Part shown: positions 6,571-7,440 of the stretch, one piece after another
How positions within the stretch are numbered: the first letter of the stretch is position 1
Layout of the letters: the number at the start of each line of letters is the position of its first letter
Assembly: GCA_025966255.1 (NCBI GenBank)
Contig: JAOPVG010000572.1
Coordinates: 1-7,440 of the forward strand
Reading direction: 5' to 3'
From: Jatrophihabitans sp.
GTDB taxonomy: Bacteria > Actinomycetota > Actinomycetes > Mycobacteriales > Jatrophihabitantaceae
DNA: 7,440 nucleotides
The notes under the pieces: generated by a model
What the model saw: the letters and a program-made list of their open reading frames with translations, nothing else
What the model was told of the DNA's origin: nothing
Database searches by the model: none
Program-made: the position numbers and the translations under genes

Positions 6571-6857
6571 TACATGTCTGTCCGAATTTGATCCCCCGAC
6601 CACGTAGCTATGGAACTGAACGCGAGCAGATTAGCAAGATAGTGCGGACCACACCAATCCAGGATTCCCGGGAACGGACAAGCGCCTATCCGCGGGCCGG
6701 GTCGAATTGCCCGTCAAGATCACGTCGGCGCCATTTTACCGCCCCAATTGTCCGAGTTCGCCGCGCCACCCAGCGAGCGCTCGGCGCCGTGGGGCGCTGC
6801 AGGGCCCGTGTAGCCTCGCACCGTGGATCGCCCGGATTCGATGTCTGCCGGTCCCTC
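6549..6857. other. Divergent intergenic region between the beta-helix and phosphatase genes
   Basis: This 309-base gap separates two divergent genes and is AT-richer than its surroundings at about 6600-6660. It holds the leader of the beta-helix gene, a perfect 10-bp palindrome TTCCCGGGAA (6665-6674), two related blocks around AATTGCCCG and AATTGTCCG (about 6705 and 6747), and the -10-like box and short frame before the phosphatase. A weak minus-strand promoter may exist around 6604-6640 (TTGCTA and CATAGCT), but the spacing is poor. No RNA gene or longer coding region was recognised. Confidence 0.5.
6811..6816 (+). promoter_or_regulatory. Candidate -10 box for a leaderless transcript before the phosphatase
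   Basis: TAGCCT fits TAnnnT and stands 6 bases before a GTG at 6823, the spacing typical of leaderless transcripts in high-GC Gram-positives, where transcription begins at the first base of the start codon. No good -35 is present at the expected place (GTGGGG region). Confidence 0.35.
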
Positions 6858-6861
6858 GTGA
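6823..6861 (+). CDS. Possible 12-codon leaderless upstream reading frame
   Basis: GTG at 6823 opens a frame reading MDRPDSMSAGPS and ending TGA (6859-6861). The stop overlaps the phosphatase start as GTGA (GTG 6858-6860), an arrangement typical of translational coupling. The phosphatase GTG has no purine-rich ribosome binding site of its own. The peptide itself resembles nothing recognisable; any role would be in delivering ribosomes to the phosphatase. An ATG at 6841 is in the same frame. Very short frames arise by chance, so confidence is limited. Confidence 0.3.
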   Translation: MDRPDSMSAGPS

Positions 6862-7440
6862 GCGTCGAGAACACGTTCTCGGTGCTGTTTGTGTGCCAGG
6901 CAAATCGGTATCGATCCCCTCTTGCCGAGCATTTTCTGCGGTCGGCGCTTGCGGACCGCGACGTCAGCTGGCTGGTGCAGTCTGCCGGCACGCGAGCAGT
7001 AGACGGCGAGCCTCTCGACGACGACGTCGTACAAATCCTGTCGGATCGCGGTATTGAATTCGGGAGTTGGGCTTCGCAATTCGCGCAAAGAGAGCTACTC
7101 GCTCGATTCGATCTCATGCTGGCTAGTGACGCCGCGGTCCGGGCCGAGGTCGTCACCCGGGCGCCGCGTTCGGTGCGGTCGGTATTCACGGTGCGGCAAT
7201 TCGCCCGACTGGTCGCGACGAGGCACTCAGACACCGCCGCCGACGACACCGGCGTGAGCGCTCCGGGGCGACCGAGCCTGTTGGACCTGGCCCACGCAGC
7301 GCGAAGTCGATCGCAACCGGTCAGCCCGACGGTTGACGACATCGCCGATCCAGCTGGTCATGGTCGGCGCCGGTTGCGGTTGTGCGCGGACTCGATCAGC
7401 GCGTCCATCGACACGATCGCCGACGCGGCCGCCCGGCTGC
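6858..7440 (+). CDS. Low-molecular-weight protein tyrosine phosphatase (3' end outside window)
   Basis: At least 194 residues are visible before the right edge, close to the usual length for this family in actinobacteria. The P-loop C-x5-R-S is present as CQANRYRS (C13 nucleophile, R19, S20), followed by PLAEHFLR; SAGTRAVDGEPLDD (42-55) is the conserved second block; the general-acid loop Asp-Pro is at D164-P165. Catalysis should therefore be intact. The P-loop departs from the common CxGNxCRS: Ala15 replaces Gly, and Tyr18 replaces the second Cys that in many relatives protects the nucleophile from oxidation. Members of this family beside surface-polymer genes (Wzb type) remove phosphate from a tyrosine autokinase that controls polymer length; no such kinase is visible here, so the partner is unknown. 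GTG 6858 is the only start close enough to leave a normal N-terminus (SVENTFSVLFVC), and lacks its own ribosome binding site. Confidence 0.85.
   Translation, partial: MSVENTFSVLFVCQANRYRSPLAEHFLRSALADRDVSWLVQSAGTRAVDGEPLDDDVVQILSDRGIEFGSWASQFAQRELLARFDLMLASDAAVRAEVVTRAPRSVRSVFTVRQFARLVATRHSDTAADDTGVSAPGRPSLLDLAHAARSRSQPVSPTVDDIADPAGHGRRRLRLCADSISASIDTIADAAARL

Noticed and set aside
6600..6660. A riboswitch in the beta-helix leader, considered because actinobacterial wall genes can have them.
   Set aside because: No recognisable conserved core or stable multi-stem layout could be made out in the leader.

Overview
The window is uniformly GC-rich, with strong G/C bias at third codon positions, frequent GTG starts and G-rich ribosome binding sites. 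Together with the protein types this points to a chromosomal segment of a high-GC Gram-positive bacterium (Actinomycetota); the genus cannot be fixed from sequence alone. No transposase, phage gene, CRISPR array, tRNA or rRNA was seen.

Layout. Positions 2-280 hold the 3' end of a gene for a Ser/Thr/Pro-rich stalk protein with a C-terminal membrane anchor. A recognisable promoter (325-353) then precedes a plus-strand group: a small signal-peptide/stalk/anchor protein (403-765), a DUF4012 membrane-anchored extracellular protein (807-2579) and a CDP-alcohol phosphatidyltransferase (2560-3348) that overlaps the DUF4012 gene by 20 bases. Converging on it from the minus strand, with only 2 bases between the stop codons, is a TagD-like nucleotidyltransferase gene (3351-3782). 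Upstream of that on the minus strand lies a large secreted jelly-roll plus right-handed parallel beta-helix protein (3894-6548). After a 309-base divergent intergenic region, a low-molecular-weight protein tyrosine phosphatase gene begins (6858) and runs off the right edge.

How the parts may fit. These families are commonly met around surface or exopolysaccharide loci. An enzyme that activates a small phospho-alcohol with a nucleotide, a membrane enzyme that uses CDP-alcohols, an extracellular DUF4012 protein, an exported beta-helix protein of the carbohydrate-modifying fold and a Wzb-like phosphatase are consistent with making, decorating and controlling a surface polymer. That link is inference from context; no glycosyltransferase or polymerase is inside the window.

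The most notable non-coding signals concern translation starts. A 14-bp stem (777-790 with 822-835) encloses the ribosome binding site and GTG start of the DUF4012 gene. A -10-like box sits 6 bases upstream of a 12-codon reading frame whose stop overlaps the phosphatase start as GTGA. A possible anti-Shine-Dalgarno pairing covers the beta-helix gene's start.
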